Below are positions 26,276 through 37,038 of a stretch of DNA of 64,000 nt, piece by piece. The notes beneath the pieces are model-generated. The model was not told the origin of the DNA and searched no databases. It saw nothing but the letters and a program-made list of their open reading frames with translations. Position 1 is the stretch's first letter, and every line of letters begins with the position of its first letter. The DNA is taken from contig NZ_JAERSD010000006.1 in the NCBI RefSeq assembly GCF_017912555.1, positions 130,681 to 194,680 on the forward strand. The letters are read 5' to 3'. Both the position numbers and the translations under genes were made by a program. Origin of the DNA: Bacillus sp. REN3. Lineage in GTDB: Bacteria > Bacillota > Bacilli > Bacillales > Cytobacillaceae.

Positions 26276-26359
26276 TCAATCCAATGCTGCTTCAAAGCCG
26301 TATTTTTTGAAAGTTCCCTATTGCCTATTCGCCATTAAGAAAACAAAAATCTTCTTCAT
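26276..26359 (-). pseudogene. modA: relic of modA (binding protein)
   Basis: One continuous frame reads MKKIFVFLMANRQ, an amber stop, then GTFKKYGFEAALD and TGA three bases before modB. The start looks like a lipoprotein/signal sequence and the end like the C-terminus of a molybdate-binding protein (the KKYGF ending is common in ModA). The roughly 230 codons between are gone. I infer an internal deletion. The short length makes this uncertain. Confidence 0.45.
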
Positions 26360-26927
26360 TTCAATTCATTTCTGATTCATGCTCGTATCAATTTTGCAAG
26401 TTTCTTTAAGTTCCCTTTTCAGGCTTGCTTTTGCAGATAACAATTTCTGTTTCCTTCAACGGTACTGCTCTCAGCCGGACCAGAGATGTCAACAGGAGCA
26501 CAAATAACATACAATCAAATCGGGGATTTCCGAAAAAGCTCCCCTTTTTTAACATAATCAAATGATATAAATGATTATATAAGATTATCGGGCATGCTAC
26601 CTTCAAAAATATCACAAGTTGGTGAATATCGCATGGATGGAGGAGTGTATCAAGGGGAAAATAAAAAAATTAGGCTGTTTTCGTAAACTTTGTTGATCTT
26701 TAATGAGTGATTGATTTCCGTCCCAGGTTTCTCGCTTTCCGCAGGGAGTGAGTTGAGCATACCTCGGCGAAAAAGCGCCTGTGGAGTCTCAATCCTGCTG
26801 ATCCCGCTGGACCTCGTTTCAATCAATCTTCTTGAAATATTTGTTTCTCTTAAAATTGTATGGAAAACAACAATCTTTTAGCAAACAGCCAAAAATAAAA
26901 ACTGCCAGCTGGCAGTTTTCAGTTTAT
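26360..26927. other. intergenic region with repeat remnant
   Basis: No gene supported. The part 26690-26850 belongs to the dispersed repeat family listed separately. The rest is A+T-rich. Confidence 0.4.
26690..26850. repeat. dispersed intergenic repeat, copy 1
   Basis: Contains ATTGATTTCCGTCCCAGG ... CGCTTTCCGCAGGGAG ... CGCCTGTGGAGTCTC and ends near TTTCAATCAATC, so it is bounded by inverted ATTGATT ends. Similar blocks occur at 29815, 32335, 33450, 37950 and 58430. Confidence 0.55.
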
Positions 26928-27179
26928 CTATTGGCCCTGGCCTGTTTTCTGGTCGATTTGCCTGCAGACTTCTTCAGCAGACAGGCCGCTTGCTTCAATT
27001 ACTGAGCCTGCAATCGCTACATCATGCATTCCCATAACATTCGAATCAATCCCACTGACAACACAATAATCGCAGCCTTGTGCATCGGATTCCTGACGGA
27101 GTTCCACTACTTCATGTCCTTGTTCCCTCAAAGCTTCTGATACATTTGTCAAAGATTGTTCAACACCAATTCTTGCCAT
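26928..27179 (-). CDS. YkuS-like UPF0180 family protein
   Basis: 83 aa. Pattern [27 protein letters not shown] ... [16 protein letters not shown] matches the Bacillus YkuS/UPF0180 family of unknown function. AAGGAGG lies eight bases before ATG 27179. Confidence 0.8.
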   Translation of the reverse strand: MARIGVEQSLTNVSEALREQGHEVVELRQESDAQGCDYCVVSGIDSNVMGMHDVAIAGSVIEASGLSAEEVCRQIDQKTGQGQ

Positions 27180-27277
27180 CAAGCACACCTCCTTACTCCC
27201 ATTAAGTTATCCAGGGAATGAATAAATTATTCGTCTGGCTGGTAATGATAAAAACATCAGCTTAAGGGGGTGCAGAC

Positions 27278-27409
27278 ATGACGAAAAGAAAAGAAGACCC
27301 TTCAAAAATTGGATTGAACTCTTCAAGTACAGAAGGGCAGGGGACGACAATAAACGAGACTGGAAACAGGGAAGCTTCTTCGTCCCGTAAAAAACAAAAG
27401 AAACATTAA
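27278..27409 (+). CDS. SspO-like small acid-soluble spore protein
   Basis: 43 aa, not found by length-limited gene callers. Basic and Ser/Gly/Asn-rich: TKRKEDPSKIGLNSSST, EGQG, and a KKQKKH tail. This resembles SspO/CotK (KRK-start, GMN...QGxG centre, KKRKK end) but is divergent. AAGGGGG lies about ten bases before the ATG. SspO is made in the forespore; role here inferred from similarity only. Confidence 0.5.
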   Translation: MTKRKEDPSKIGLNSSSTEGQGTTINETGNREASSSRKKQKKH

Positions 27410-27720
27410 CGTATTTGGGGATAAGTCGCTATATACTTGGATCTAGAAAAACATGTGATTTAGGCTCCTGGATTGATGGCATTTTCAACTTTCCCTTGTT
27501 TACGAAAGGACAAGGACTTGCTTTAGTGTGACCAGAAAAAAACTATGCCCCATTCGCATGCATAAATCATAATCATTATCCATTAAGTCAGCTAAACACT
27601 ATAGGCGGGGAATAGGGAAGGAAGAATTTCAAGAAGAAATCCTGAAGCGATCAACACACTGGCATGGATGATATGCACTCAAAGATCTAATCAGCCATGT
27701 GAAAGGAAAAGGGAACTGTG
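27410..27720. other. gap without a gene
   Basis: About 310 bases. Nothing recognisable; short frames lack RBSs. Confidence 0.4.
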
Positions 27721-27725
27721 AACAA

Positions 27726-27773
27726 AGAAAAAGCCGGACACACTCCAAAAGGTGGAGTAAGTCCGGCTTTTTT
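27726..27773. terminator. bidirectional terminator
   Basis: AAAGCCGGAC pairs with GTCCGGCTTT, with an inner ACTCC/GGAGT stem, and T-runs on both strands. Confidence 0.9.
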
Positions 27774-27840
27774 CATTCATGTATCCTCCTCAAACCAGAA
27801 GATTTTAGGAGGATACAGAGTTGGTTGCTTTTATAATGAA

Positions 27841-30194
<2,354 letters not shown>

Positions 30195-30332
30195 ATGGCT
30201 AAAAAGCAGATGGTTGATTTTGTTAACCGCCTAAAGGAATCAGGGATTAAAGTCAGCTTCACTAAGCCAAAATCAGAATTTTTCTCCCTGCAAAAAACAG
30301 AGAAACATCCCACCACAGTAAATTCACACTAA
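30195..30332 (+). CDS. hypothetical small protein, 45 aa
   Basis: Unrecognised. Basic and amphipathic, MAKKQMVDFVNRLKESGIKVSF then a polar tail. AAAGGAG lies ten bases before the ATG and a strong terminator follows the stop, so it is very likely a real gene. Confidence 0.6.
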   Translation: MAKKQMVDFVNRLKESGIKVSFTKPKSEFFSLQKTEKHPTTVNSH

Positions 30333-30339
30333 AATAGCA

Positions 30340-30366
30340 AAAGCGGTGAGTCTCACCGCTTTTTTC
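30340..30366 (+). terminator. terminator
   Basis: AAGCGGTGA and TCACCGCTT pair across GTC; six T follow. Confidence 0.92.
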
Positions 30367-30383
30367 GTTTGCCCAATGGCAGT

Positions 30384-30983
30384 TCACAATTCATCCATGA
30401 TAGAGTTGAATACTTTTTCTTTATCGAATTCTTCGCCCATAGGAAACTTCTTGATGAATTTATTGTTTTCATCCACAAGGTAGGTGAAGGTACTGTGAAC
30501 ATAGAAACCATTCCCGGGATCTCTATATTGGAACTTGAATGTATCTGCAACTTTTTTGATTTTTTTCTGTTCTTCCATAATATTTGCAGGATCCCCTGTC
30601 AGCAGGATCCAGTTTCCGTCGTTTTCAATCCCGAACGTATCCATATAACCCCTTAAAATTTCCGGAGTATCACGGTAGGGATCGATCGTCACGGTGACAA
30701 ACTGAACCTTATCTCCGAATACACCCTGTTCCACCAAGTCTTTTCTAAGCAAATTCATTTTTTGTGTCGTGGTCGGACAGATATCAGGACAATGAGTATA
30801 GATGAATTCTACAAGCTTGATTGACTTGTTTTCTTTGCCAAAGGTATAATTTTTTTCGTCCATTGTCATCAAGGTAATATCATCCGGTATTTTAGCAGTT
30901 GCGTCACGTACCAGGAAATAGGAGATACCAGAAGCAATCCCTACCAATACTATGATTGCACTAATCAAATAGATTTTTCTCAT
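30384..30983 (-). CDS. ypmQ: SCO1/SenC copper chaperone
   Basis: 199 aa. Membrane-anchored thioredoxin-fold protein that helps load CuA of cytochrome c oxidase. Residues 5-25 form the anchor. Copper ligands Cys65 and Cys69 lie in THCPDICPTT and His163 in FYVHSTFTYLVD. The ATG at 30983 has AAAGGGGGAGG in front of it; longer in-frame starts do not. Confidence 0.94.
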   Translation of the reverse strand: MRKIYLISAIIVLVGIASGISYFLVRDATAKIPDDITLMTMDEKNYTFGKENKSIKLVEFIYTHCPDICPTTTQKMNLLRKDLVEQGVFGDKVQFVTVTIDPYRDTPEILRGYMDTFGIENDGNWILLTGDPANIMEEQKKIKKVADTFKFQYRDPGNGFYVHSTFTYLVDENNKFIKKFPMGEEFDKEKVFNSIMDEL

Positions 30984-31176
30984 ACATAAACCTCCCCCTT
31001 TATAAGATATTAAATTTATGATAAAAATCATATGGACATTGTGTGAACGATAATAATGTTCTTGCCTATACTGAAAGGGGCGGATTTGGATAGCGGAATT
31101 GAGTGAACATTCTTGCAATAGCTTGCAGGATGATTATAATTAAAAGATAAACTCTTTAAAAAGAAGGGAATCTTAA

Positions 31177-31572
31177 TTGTCATTTTTAAGAATTATTAAA
31201 ATCATATTTCAAATAGCCGGGTTAATTGCAATTAATAAATTCGGGTTTTTTATTGTTGAATACCTTGGTCTTCCCGTTCCGGGGAATGTCGTCGGCCTGC
31301 TCATTCTTTTCTTGTTGCTATGGACCAAAGTGATCAAGTTGGAATGGATTGAGGATGCGTCGGATTTCCTCGTTAAACATTTATCTTTCTTTTTTGTGTC
31401 GATTTCAGTCGGTTTGATGACGATTGGAAGCTTGCTTGCAAAGAATGGAATCCAGCTGGCAGCAATCCTGATCATTAGTGCCGTCATTGGGATGGCGATT
31501 TCCGGGTTTGCTGCACAGGGTCTTGCCAAACGAAAGGAGACTGGTGCTGGAAATGCTTATAACGATTTTTAG
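31177..31572 (+). CDS. cidA: CidA/LrgA holin-like protein
   Basis: 131 aa with four helices. The family marker LPVPGNVVGLLILFLLL is present. CidA/LrgA proteins are holin-like and work with CidB/LrgB in control of autolysis and pyruvate uptake. TTG start with AGAAGGGA about ten bases upstream. Overlaps the next gene by about 20 bases. Confidence 0.9.
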   Translation: MSFLRIIKIIFQIAGLIAINKFGFFIVEYLGLPVPGNVVGLLILFLLLWTKVIKLEWIEDASDFLVKHLSFFFVSISVGLMTIGSLLAKNGIQLAAILIISAVIGMAISGFAAQGLAKRKETGAGNAYNDF

Positions 31573-32239
31573 TATCCTGCTAACGGTAGCAGCGTATCTT
31601 CTATCCAGGAAGGCTTCTACGAAGTACCCTTCGCCATTGACTTCACCAGTCTTTTTAAGTACTGTCATTGTCATTTCCATCCTTTTGCTTCTGGAAATTC
31701 CGTATAAGCAATATGAGCCTGCAAGGGCTTTCATGACCTACTTCCTTGGACCGGCGACAGTTGCACTGGCAGTCCCGCTTTACCGGCAAAGAAAAATAAT
31801 CGCTAACAATTTCTTTCCCGCACTTGCCGGGCTGTTGGCAGGGACAATGTCCACTATCATATCAGCGGTTGTACTTGCAAAAATCATGCATTTATCCAAT
31901 ACAATCCTTGTGTCCCTGACAGTCAAATCAATTACGATACCGGTAGCTTCTGAAGTGTCTTCGATAATAGGGGCGGACTCTCTGCTAGTTGCAGCATTCG
32001 TCATGATCACAGGTATGTGCGGCGCAATGCTTGGCCCATGGTTGATGGATTTGTTGAACATCTCGAACCCTTTTCCGCGGGGGCTTGCAATAGGGACGAT
32101 AGCCCATGGAATCGGGACAGCAGAAGCGGCGAGGGAAGGGGAGCTGCAGGGAGCAGTCTCAGGGGCGGCGATGGGGCTAGCTGCAGTGATAACATCACTA
32201 GTCATCCCTGTTGTCCTTCCTTTTCTGTTGAAATGGTAA
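31553..32239 (+). CDS. cidB: CidB/LrgB family membrane protein
   Basis: 228 aa, about seven helices. LrgB family features: FLGPATVALAVPLY, SITIPVASEVS and ISNPFPRGLAIGTIAHGIGTAEA. ATG 31553 is used; GTG 31544 is possible but nearly touches the AAAGGAG box. Translationally coupled with cidA. Confidence 0.93.
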   Translation: MLITIFSILLTVAAYLLSRKASTKYPSPLTSPVFLSTVIVISILLLLEIPYKQYEPARAFMTYFLGPATVALAVPLYRQRKIIANNFFPALAGLLAGTMSTIISAVVLAKIMHLSNTILVSLTVKSITIPVASEVSSIIGADSLLVAAFVMITGMCGAMLGPWLMDLLNISNPFPRGLAIGTIAHGIGTAEAAREGELQGAVSGAAMGLAAVITSLVIPVVLPFLLKW

Positions 32240-32254
32240 TGAACATCTGCAAAT

Positions 32255-32288
32255 AAGGAAGCCGTGAATTTTTCACGGCTTCCTTTTT
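32255..32288 (+). terminator. terminator of cidAB
   Basis: AAGGAAGCCGTGAA and TTCACGGCTTCCTT form a perfect 14-bp stem with a three-base loop, then T's. Confidence 0.95.
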
Positions 32289-32334
32289 AATCAAGGCATT
32301 TTAAATGATGTATGTTTTCAGAATCAATTTAAGA

Positions 32335-32480
32335 GAAACAATTGATTCGAAAAATTTGATTGGAACGGAGTGTACTCCAGCGAAATAAGCGGGAAAGTTG
32401 AAATCCCACAGGAGCTTTTGCTCTGAGGGGCCTTAACTCACACCTTGGGGAAGCGAGCACCAAGAGTGGAATTAATCCCA
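32335..32480. repeat. dispersed intergenic repeat, copy 3
   Basis: Carries ATTTGATTGGAACGGAG ... GCGGGAAAG ... CCCACAGGAGC, a degenerate member of the same family as the block at 26690. Confidence 0.4.
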
Positions 32481-32501
32481 ATATAGTATACGAAAATAGC
32501 A

Positions 32502-33194
32502 CTAATCAATGTTACAGAATTCAACTGGACAATTTTCGCAGGCGATTTCTCTCTTTAAATAGTCAAGGTCATGGATAATGATCCTCTTCCTGTCGATTGA
32601 AATGATTCCTCTATCACGCAATTCACCGATCATCCTGCTGACACTTTCCCGAGCCGTCCCGCAATAATTGGCAAGCTCTTGATTCGTGAGGGTAACATTG
32701 ATATGCGTTCCATCTTCCTTTAAAACTCCGTAGCTGTTGCTCAGCCGTATCAGTGTAGAATACAGGGCTCCCTTTTTTCCATGGAGCACGAGATCCCGGA
32801 ATTTTGTTATTGTTCTCCGGATATGATTGTTCATCCATTTCAAAAACTGATAGGCAAGCTCGCTATTATTGAACAACGTCTGTTCCAGATTCTCAATATT
32901 TATGGCGGCCACTTCCCCGCCCTCGACAACTTTTGCGTTAAAAAGGTAACGCGGGCCAACAGTGAAAAGTGTCAATTCTCCAACTATGTCGTATTCTTTA
33001 CACAACCGCAAATTTAGTTCTTTGCCTTCAGCGTTCATTTTTGAAATTTGGACTTTTCCTGAAAGGATGATGTACATCTCCTTCGCTTCCTGTCCTTCCC
33101 GGAACAGGTAAGTCCCTTTCTTGGACTTGATGATTTTATCGGAAGCTTTCATGAGCTCACTGATCTCGTGTGTCAGACTCTGTTGATTGGCCAT
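32502..33194 (-). CDS. fnr: Crp/Fnr family regulator, Bacillus-type Fnr
   Basis: 230 aa. N-terminal cyclic-nucleotide-type fold, then a helix-turn-helix with TNQELANYCGTARESVSRMIGEL. The C-terminus carries Cys219-x2-Cys222-x4-Cys227 (CENCPVEFC), the same spacing as the C-terminal [4Fe-4S] ligands of B. subtilis Fnr, in contrast to the N-terminal ligands of E. coli FNR. It is expected to bind DNA under anaerobiosis; pfl, formate dehydrogenase and hydrogenase genes are logical targets. Confidence 0.85.
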   Translation of the reverse strand: MANQQSLTHEISELMKASDKIIKSKKGTYLFREGQEAKEMYIILSGKVQISKMNAEGKELNLRLCKEYDIVGELTLFTVGPRYLFNAKVVEGGEVAAINIENLEQTLFNNSELAYQFLKWMNNHIRRTITKFRDLVLHGKKGALYSTLIRLSNSYGVLKEDGTHINVTLTNQELANYCGTARESVSRMIGELRDRGIISIDRKRIIIHDLDYLKREIACENCPVEFCNID

Positions 33195-33400
33195 GTCATC
33201 CCGCCTTTTGACTTCCTGTGTTACCCTTATTTAAAGGAAATATTTTCAACAGGTCAATAGAGAAAATGTGAACATTTTAGGATTCATTATAAGAATCCTT
33301 GGATAAAAGGAAGAGGGTGGTATTTCCAAATAACGGTATTGATTGGTGGATATCGGAGAATCGCAAAACCTGAAAGAAACATTGTAATAGCTAATAAATA

Positions 33401-33434
33401 TGAAAAATCCCGCGGATTCCCGCGGGATTTTTCA
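33401..33434. terminator. hairpin terminator
   Basis: TGAAAAATCCCGCG pairs perfectly with CGCGGGATTTTTCA; T-rich arms allow either strand. It may end the transcript of the gene at 33634. Confidence 0.75.
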
Positions 33435-33449
33435 TTAATACTATGGTAA

Positions 33450-33625
33450 AGAGCAGGATTGATTTGTGATGGCTTGCTGGTTTGGAGCCGAAGTGGGAGA
33501 CTCCCGGCGGAGAGTGAGGGGGAGAGGATAGTCCCTAGGCACAGAGCACCAAGGAGGTTCCCAAGCAGGCCAGAGGAAAACGAAGTACCTGGAGCGGGAG
33601 GGGACAATCAACAATCAACTTTCAA
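33450..33625. repeat. dispersed intergenic repeat, copy 4
   Basis: GATTGATTTGTGATGG ... TTTGGAGCCGAAGTGGGAGACTCC ... AACGAAGTACCTGGAGCGGGAG ... CAATCAACAATCAAC; the pattern of ends and the GGAGCGG core match other copies. Confidence 0.45.
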
Positions 33626-33633
33626 CATCGTTT

Positions 33634-33801
33634 TCATTTAAAATAATTCATGATCCAATCTCCGGCAAGACCGCCTAAATAGACTCCAACAATGCCGAGG
33701 ACTCCAGCAAGTACAGGTGGCGCCGGCAGAGGAAGCTTCATGAATTTAAAGACGACGCCTACTATGATTCCAGCCAGTAAACTTAGAGCCAACTCTTTCA
33801 A
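33634..33801 (-). CDS. XapX domain protein
   Basis: 55 aa, too short for usual thresholds. Two hydrophobic helices separated by a Pro-rich turn: LLAGIIVGVVFKFMKLPLPAPP then VLAGVLGIVGVYLGG. That is the XapX (DUF1427) pattern; function unknown. TTG start with GGCGGTGA six bases upstream. Confidence 0.78.
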   Translation of the reverse strand: MKELALSLLAGIIVGVVFKFMKLPLPAPPVLAGVLGIVGVYLGGLAGDWIMNYFK

Positions 33802-34102
33802 TGAAAATCACCGCCTCTTATCGTGCACTTGAGTTATTATACAGGGGAAAAAACTCTCATTGGTAAACCATGAACATTTTAACACGGGCGCGAAAGAAAA
33901 GAAAACCCCTTTACAAATATTGAATAATTGGTTATCGGTTCCAAAATGTGTATCGGGATTAGGGCAGGCTGCCACAGTATCGACTTTACGCTGCGCCGGC
34001 ACAAATCCGGTGACTATTTAGCAAGGAAAAAAGAAAAAGTTCATCCCTATTCAAAAATAGTGTTAAAATGTAACTCTACTACTTATTAAGCCGGAGGATG
34101 GT

Positions 34103-35272
34103 ATGGAAAAACGTATCAAAAGAGATATTTACACGATGCAAGGCTTTTATCTGTTTGTTTTTTTCGGGATAGGGAGCCTTTTTCCGTTATTGAGCGTCTA
34201 TTTAAGTGAAGTAGAAAAGCTGAATGGCTATGAAATCGGGATTATCCTTTCAGCGGGACCAGTTGTCATGATTTTCTTCCAGCCAATCTGGGGCATGATT
34301 GCTGATATGAAGAACATGCACAACCGGCTCCTGACTTTGACTACATTAATAACCGGGATAACAGCTCTTGGCTATTTATTTTTTGAAGGATTTCTTGCCT
34401 TTGCCTTCATCGCTACTATTCTTGCTGTTTTTCAGAGCGCAATCATTCCTTTATCAGACAGCATTTCTTTAAAATACACATCTATCGCTGGTGTCAATTA
34501 TGGGAATGTCCGTTTATTTGGTTCACTTGGTTTTGGACTTGCAGTTTTTCTGATGGGGAAATTGTCGGAATATAATACTCAAGTGATTTTCTATGCATTC
34601 TTTATCACGCTTGTCATTGCAGCGTTTTTTTCATCCAAGATGCCTCGGGAACATGCAGGGGAGCCTGGAAAGTTATTGGGCGGATTGAGAGAATTGTTCG
34701 GTATGAAAAGGTTTCTTGTTTTTCTTGCGGTTACATTCTTGATATTTGGTCCCAACCTTGCGAATAATTTCTACTTCAGTTTATTTATTGAGGACCGGGG
34801 AGGCACTTATACAGGAATCGGCATTGCTTTTCTGATTGCTGTCTTGTCTGAAATCCCATTTATGAGGTTAGCGGGAGCATGGATTTCTAAGATTGGCCTG
34901 TTGCAAGTCGCAATCCTGGCTTCGGCCATTTCCCTTGTCAGGTGGATCTTTTACTTCACTGAGCCTCCTCTCGCGCTGGTCTATGGATCAGCAGTCATCC
35001 AGGGATTTTCCCTCGGTTTATTTATACCCGCGGGTCTTCAATATATAAGGGAGATCACGCCGGCTCAGCTGACGGCAACAGCTGTAACCATCTATTCGGC
35101 TATTGGGAATGGTCTTGGAAACTGGTTTTTCACATTTTTAGGCGGAATCCTCTTTGAAGAACGAAGCATTTATTTTGTTTATTTGTTCTTTGGAATTATG
35201 TCACTTATTGGAGTATTCCTGACATTATGGCTGTTGAAGGACCATAAAAAACAGACCTTCAATGAGGTATGA
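34103..35272 (+). CDS. MFS transporter, PPP/LacY-like
   Basis: 389 aa with twelve predicted helices. The loop after helix 2 reads QPIWGMIADMKNMHNRLL, as in MFS carriers, and the overall pattern (GNVRLFGSLGFGLAVFL) matches the MFS_1_like/LacY-type group, which moves sugars, nucleosides or phenylpropionates. Substrate unknown. RBS GGAGGATGG just before the ATG. Stand-alone. Confidence 0.85.
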   Translation: MEKRIKRDIYTMQGFYLFVFFGIGSLFPLLSVYLSEVEKLNGYEIGIILSAGPVVMIFFQPIWGMIADMKNMHNRLLTLTTLITGITALGYLFFEGFLAFAFIATILAVFQSAIIPLSDSISLKYTSIAGVNYGNVRLFGSLGFGLAVFLMGKLSEYNTQVIFYAFFITLVIAAFFSSKMPREHAGEPGKLLGGLRELFGMKRFLVFLAVTFLIFGPNLANNFYFSLFIEDRGGTYTGIGIAFLIAVLSEIPFMRLAGAWISKIGLLQVAILASAISLVRWIFYFTEPPLALVYGSAVIQGFSLGLFIPAGLQYIREITPAQLTATAVTIYSAIGNGLGNWFFTFLGGILFEERSIYFVYLFFGIMSLIGVFLTLWLLKDHKKQTFNEV

Positions 35273-35277
35273 TAATT

Positions 35278-35312
35278 ACCCCCTATCCATTGGAAAAGGG
35301 GGTGTTTTTTTT
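35278..35312 (+). terminator. terminator of MFS gene
   Basis: ACCCCC and GGGGGT pair around an inner TCCA/TGGA; eight T follow. Confidence 0.88.
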
Positions 35313-35588
35313 GGAAAGAATTCAGTCATGTCACTGTTAGTTCTGGGTTCATGCAATATACACTCACATATCTTCCAAACTGTATGTTTCGCTGCTTCTG
35401 GCCAATTGCTTTTTGGGATAAGCGGTACAAGTGAGACACCAGCCGGATCAGTTATCAAAATGGTACCCGCGGACAGAAAGATGGAGAGGATATATATGCT
35501 GATGTTGCGAAATTCTAGAGAAGCCAAATTCATGTATGTATCATTGGTATGCTACCAAAAAATAAAGATATGAAAGGGTCAATATGGG
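35313..35588. other. gap without a supported gene
   Basis: Short frames on both strands lack RBSs. Promoter of the next small gene is likely here. Confidence 0.35.
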
Positions 35589-35774
35589 ATGAAGCGAAGG
35601 AGCAGGAAAGAAAACACGGAATTGGCCGGAATCACCCAACAATTTTCGGATTACAATCGGGAGTCACAGCATTCAAAAGGCTTGGCCGAAACACATGAAC
35701 AAGTCAGTGGCAGTTATACCTCAGGAATAATTGAGCAGGATGCGGGTACTGAGAAAAAGGGATCGAATTCATAA
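35589..35774 (+). CDS. YozQ-like DUF4025 protein, 61 aa
   Basis: Hydrophilic. The stretch KGLAETHEQVSGSYTSGIIEQ agrees with the THEQVS core of the YozQ/DUF4025 family (function unknown; related genes are found in spore formers). AAAGGG lies about ten bases upstream and a terminator follows. Confidence 0.65.
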   Translation: MKRRSRKENTELAGITQQFSDYNRESQHSKGLAETHEQVSGSYTSGIIEQDAGTEKKGSNS

Positions 35775-35775
35775 G

Positions 35776-35807
35776 AAAAAGGCATACTGATCAGTATGCC
35801 TTTTTCA
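35776..35807 (+). terminator. terminator
   Basis: AAAAAGGCATACTGA and TCAGTATGCCTTTTT form a perfect palindrome. Confidence 0.9.
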
Positions 35808-35834
35808 GTTAAAAATAAAAGAGGATTTGCCGAT

Positions 35835-35954
35835 TTAAAGCTTTCTGTGTTTTTTTACTTTGCTGGGGGTAAGGGTGCCTTTCTTTAGATAGACAAATCC
35901 TCCTTCTAACGCATAGCCAATGACAAGCTTTGAAGACGCTGATAAGACTTTCAT
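35835..35954 (-). CDS. hypothetical small protein, 39 aa
   Basis: MKVLSASSKLVIGYALEGGF then a basic tail ending KKHRKL. Unrecognised; N-terminal half is mildly hydrophobic. GAGGAGG lies exactly eight bases before the ATG, which is the main support. Confidence 0.55.
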   Translation of the reverse strand: MKVLSASSKLVIGYALEGGFVYLKKGTLTPSKVKKHRKL

Positions 35955-36097
35955 CCACAAAACCTCCTCAATGGTATTGGCTTGCGGTACTCTTTTACCC
36001 CATAACTATTAATCCAAACAATATGGGATTCTTTAACATAAGAACCTTTGCATAAGAAGTGGCATAAGCTGTGAAAAACAATCAGGGAGGTAGAACA

Positions 36098-36634
36098 ATG
36101 CAGGTTCCCTACGTCCATCAATACTATCCTTCACAGCAGCATTCCATGTTTACAAGAAATAGAAGGGCTGCATACGCCAAAGTGAAAGGAGGTCCGCTTG
36201 CTCCGCAAATAACGGGGATGGTGGTATTCCTCGAAGTACCAAATGGAACGGAGGTTTTTGCCGAGATATACGGGTTGCCGCAATTTAAACAAGGAAGGGA
36301 AGGTATGAAACCAATTGGTCCACATGCCTTCCATATACATGAAAAAGGCAGCTGTGATGTTGGAAAGATCACCGATCCTTTCAAAGGAGCAGGAGGCCAT
36401 TGGAATCCTGATCAGCAGCCACATGGAAACCATGCCGGGGATTTCCCTGTTCTTTTTTCCAATTCCGGTTATGCAAGAATGAGCTTTTTTACAAACAGGT
36501 TCACAGCAGAAGACGTAATAGGAAAGACGGTTATCATTCATCAAAATCCCGATGATTACCAATCCCAGCCAGCAGGTGATGCTGGTTTAAGACTAGCATG
36601 CGGGAAAATTAAAGGGTACACTCAAACACCTTGA
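36098..36634 (+). CDS. sodC: Cu/Zn superoxide dismutase-like protein (YojM type)
   Basis: 178 aa. Cu/Zn SOD fold; the metal ligands appear as His79 and His81 (FHIHEKGSC), His101, His109 and His112 (HWNPDQQPHGNHAGD), Asp115 and His148 (VIIHQNPDDY). The disulfide pair Cys86/Cys168 is present. No N-terminal signal peptide is seen, so secretion would need another route; some Bacillus homologues lack SOD activity although metal residues remain. AGGGAGG precedes ATG 36098. Confidence 0.88.
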   Translation: MQVPYVHQYYPSQQHSMFTRNRRAAYAKVKGGPLAPQITGMVVFLEVPNGTEVFAEIYGLPQFKQGREGMKPIGPHAFHIHEKGSCDVGKITDPFKGAGGHWNPDQQPHGNHAGDFPVLFSNSGYARMSFFTNRFTAEDVIGKTVIIHQNPDDYQSQPAGDAGLRLACGKIKGYTQTP

Positions 36635-36873
36635 GAATCTTTTCAAAAGGTATACGGACAAAAGACTCTTTATTGGCTTTTGTGTCATTCCTATCTTAGA
36701 ACAGTTTTCTATCTCTCAATTACAGGTAGTTTATCATTTAAACACTACAGTCAACTGTCCGTAGGCTCCTGGAAAATTTCCTTTCTATAATGAGATAGCG
36801 GGTCCAGGCCATTCTACAGATCATTTACGATGAGCTATCCAGCTATCCCAAACATCAATTTCAAGTCGTATTG
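36635..36873. other. gap without a gene
   Basis: About 240 bases of A+T-rich sequence; no feature recognised. Confidence 0.35.
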
Positions 36874-37038
36874 TTATAAGTTCTCGTTTTGCTGTTTTAT
36901 TTCTTTACCTGTCAATAGAATATTCCCGTTTTCCATCTTTCTGTGTTCATCAACCGAACCGCCGGGAATATTGCTTTGATTTGGTCGGCGGTTCAAGCCT
37001 TTCTCATCAAAGGTTGTATTCCTATCTTTTTGGGTCAA
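36874..37038 (-). CDS. hypothetical hydrophilic protein, 54 aa
   Basis: TTG start with AGGAGGTGA nine bases before it. Product rich in Asn, Lys, Glu and Gly (GLNRRPNQSNIPGGSVDEHRK); no Cys or hydrophobic segment; probably disordered, as small spore or stress peptides often are. Unrecognised. Confidence 0.5.
   Translation of the reverse strand: MTQKDRNTTFDEKGLNRRPNQSNIPGGSVDEHRKMENGNILLTGKEIKQQNENL

Larger units (their letters stand above)
33195..33633. other. gap with repeat and terminator
   Basis: Holds the fnr promoter, a 14-bp hairpin (33401-33434) and a dispersed repeat copy. The long frame on the minus strand through the repeat has no RBS. Confidence 0.4.

Noticed and set aside
26465-26520. 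TPP riboswitch-like CTGAGAG and ACCGTTGAA on the minus strand
   Set aside because: The remaining conserved TPP elements are missing and the downstream gene is modB, not a thiamin gene.
33287-33607. Minus-strand frame through the 33.4 kb repeat
   Set aside because: It lies within a dispersed repeat and a terminator, with no RBS.
35262-35573. Frame downstream of the MFS gene
   Set aside because: It begins inside the MFS stop/terminator region and has no RBS of its own.
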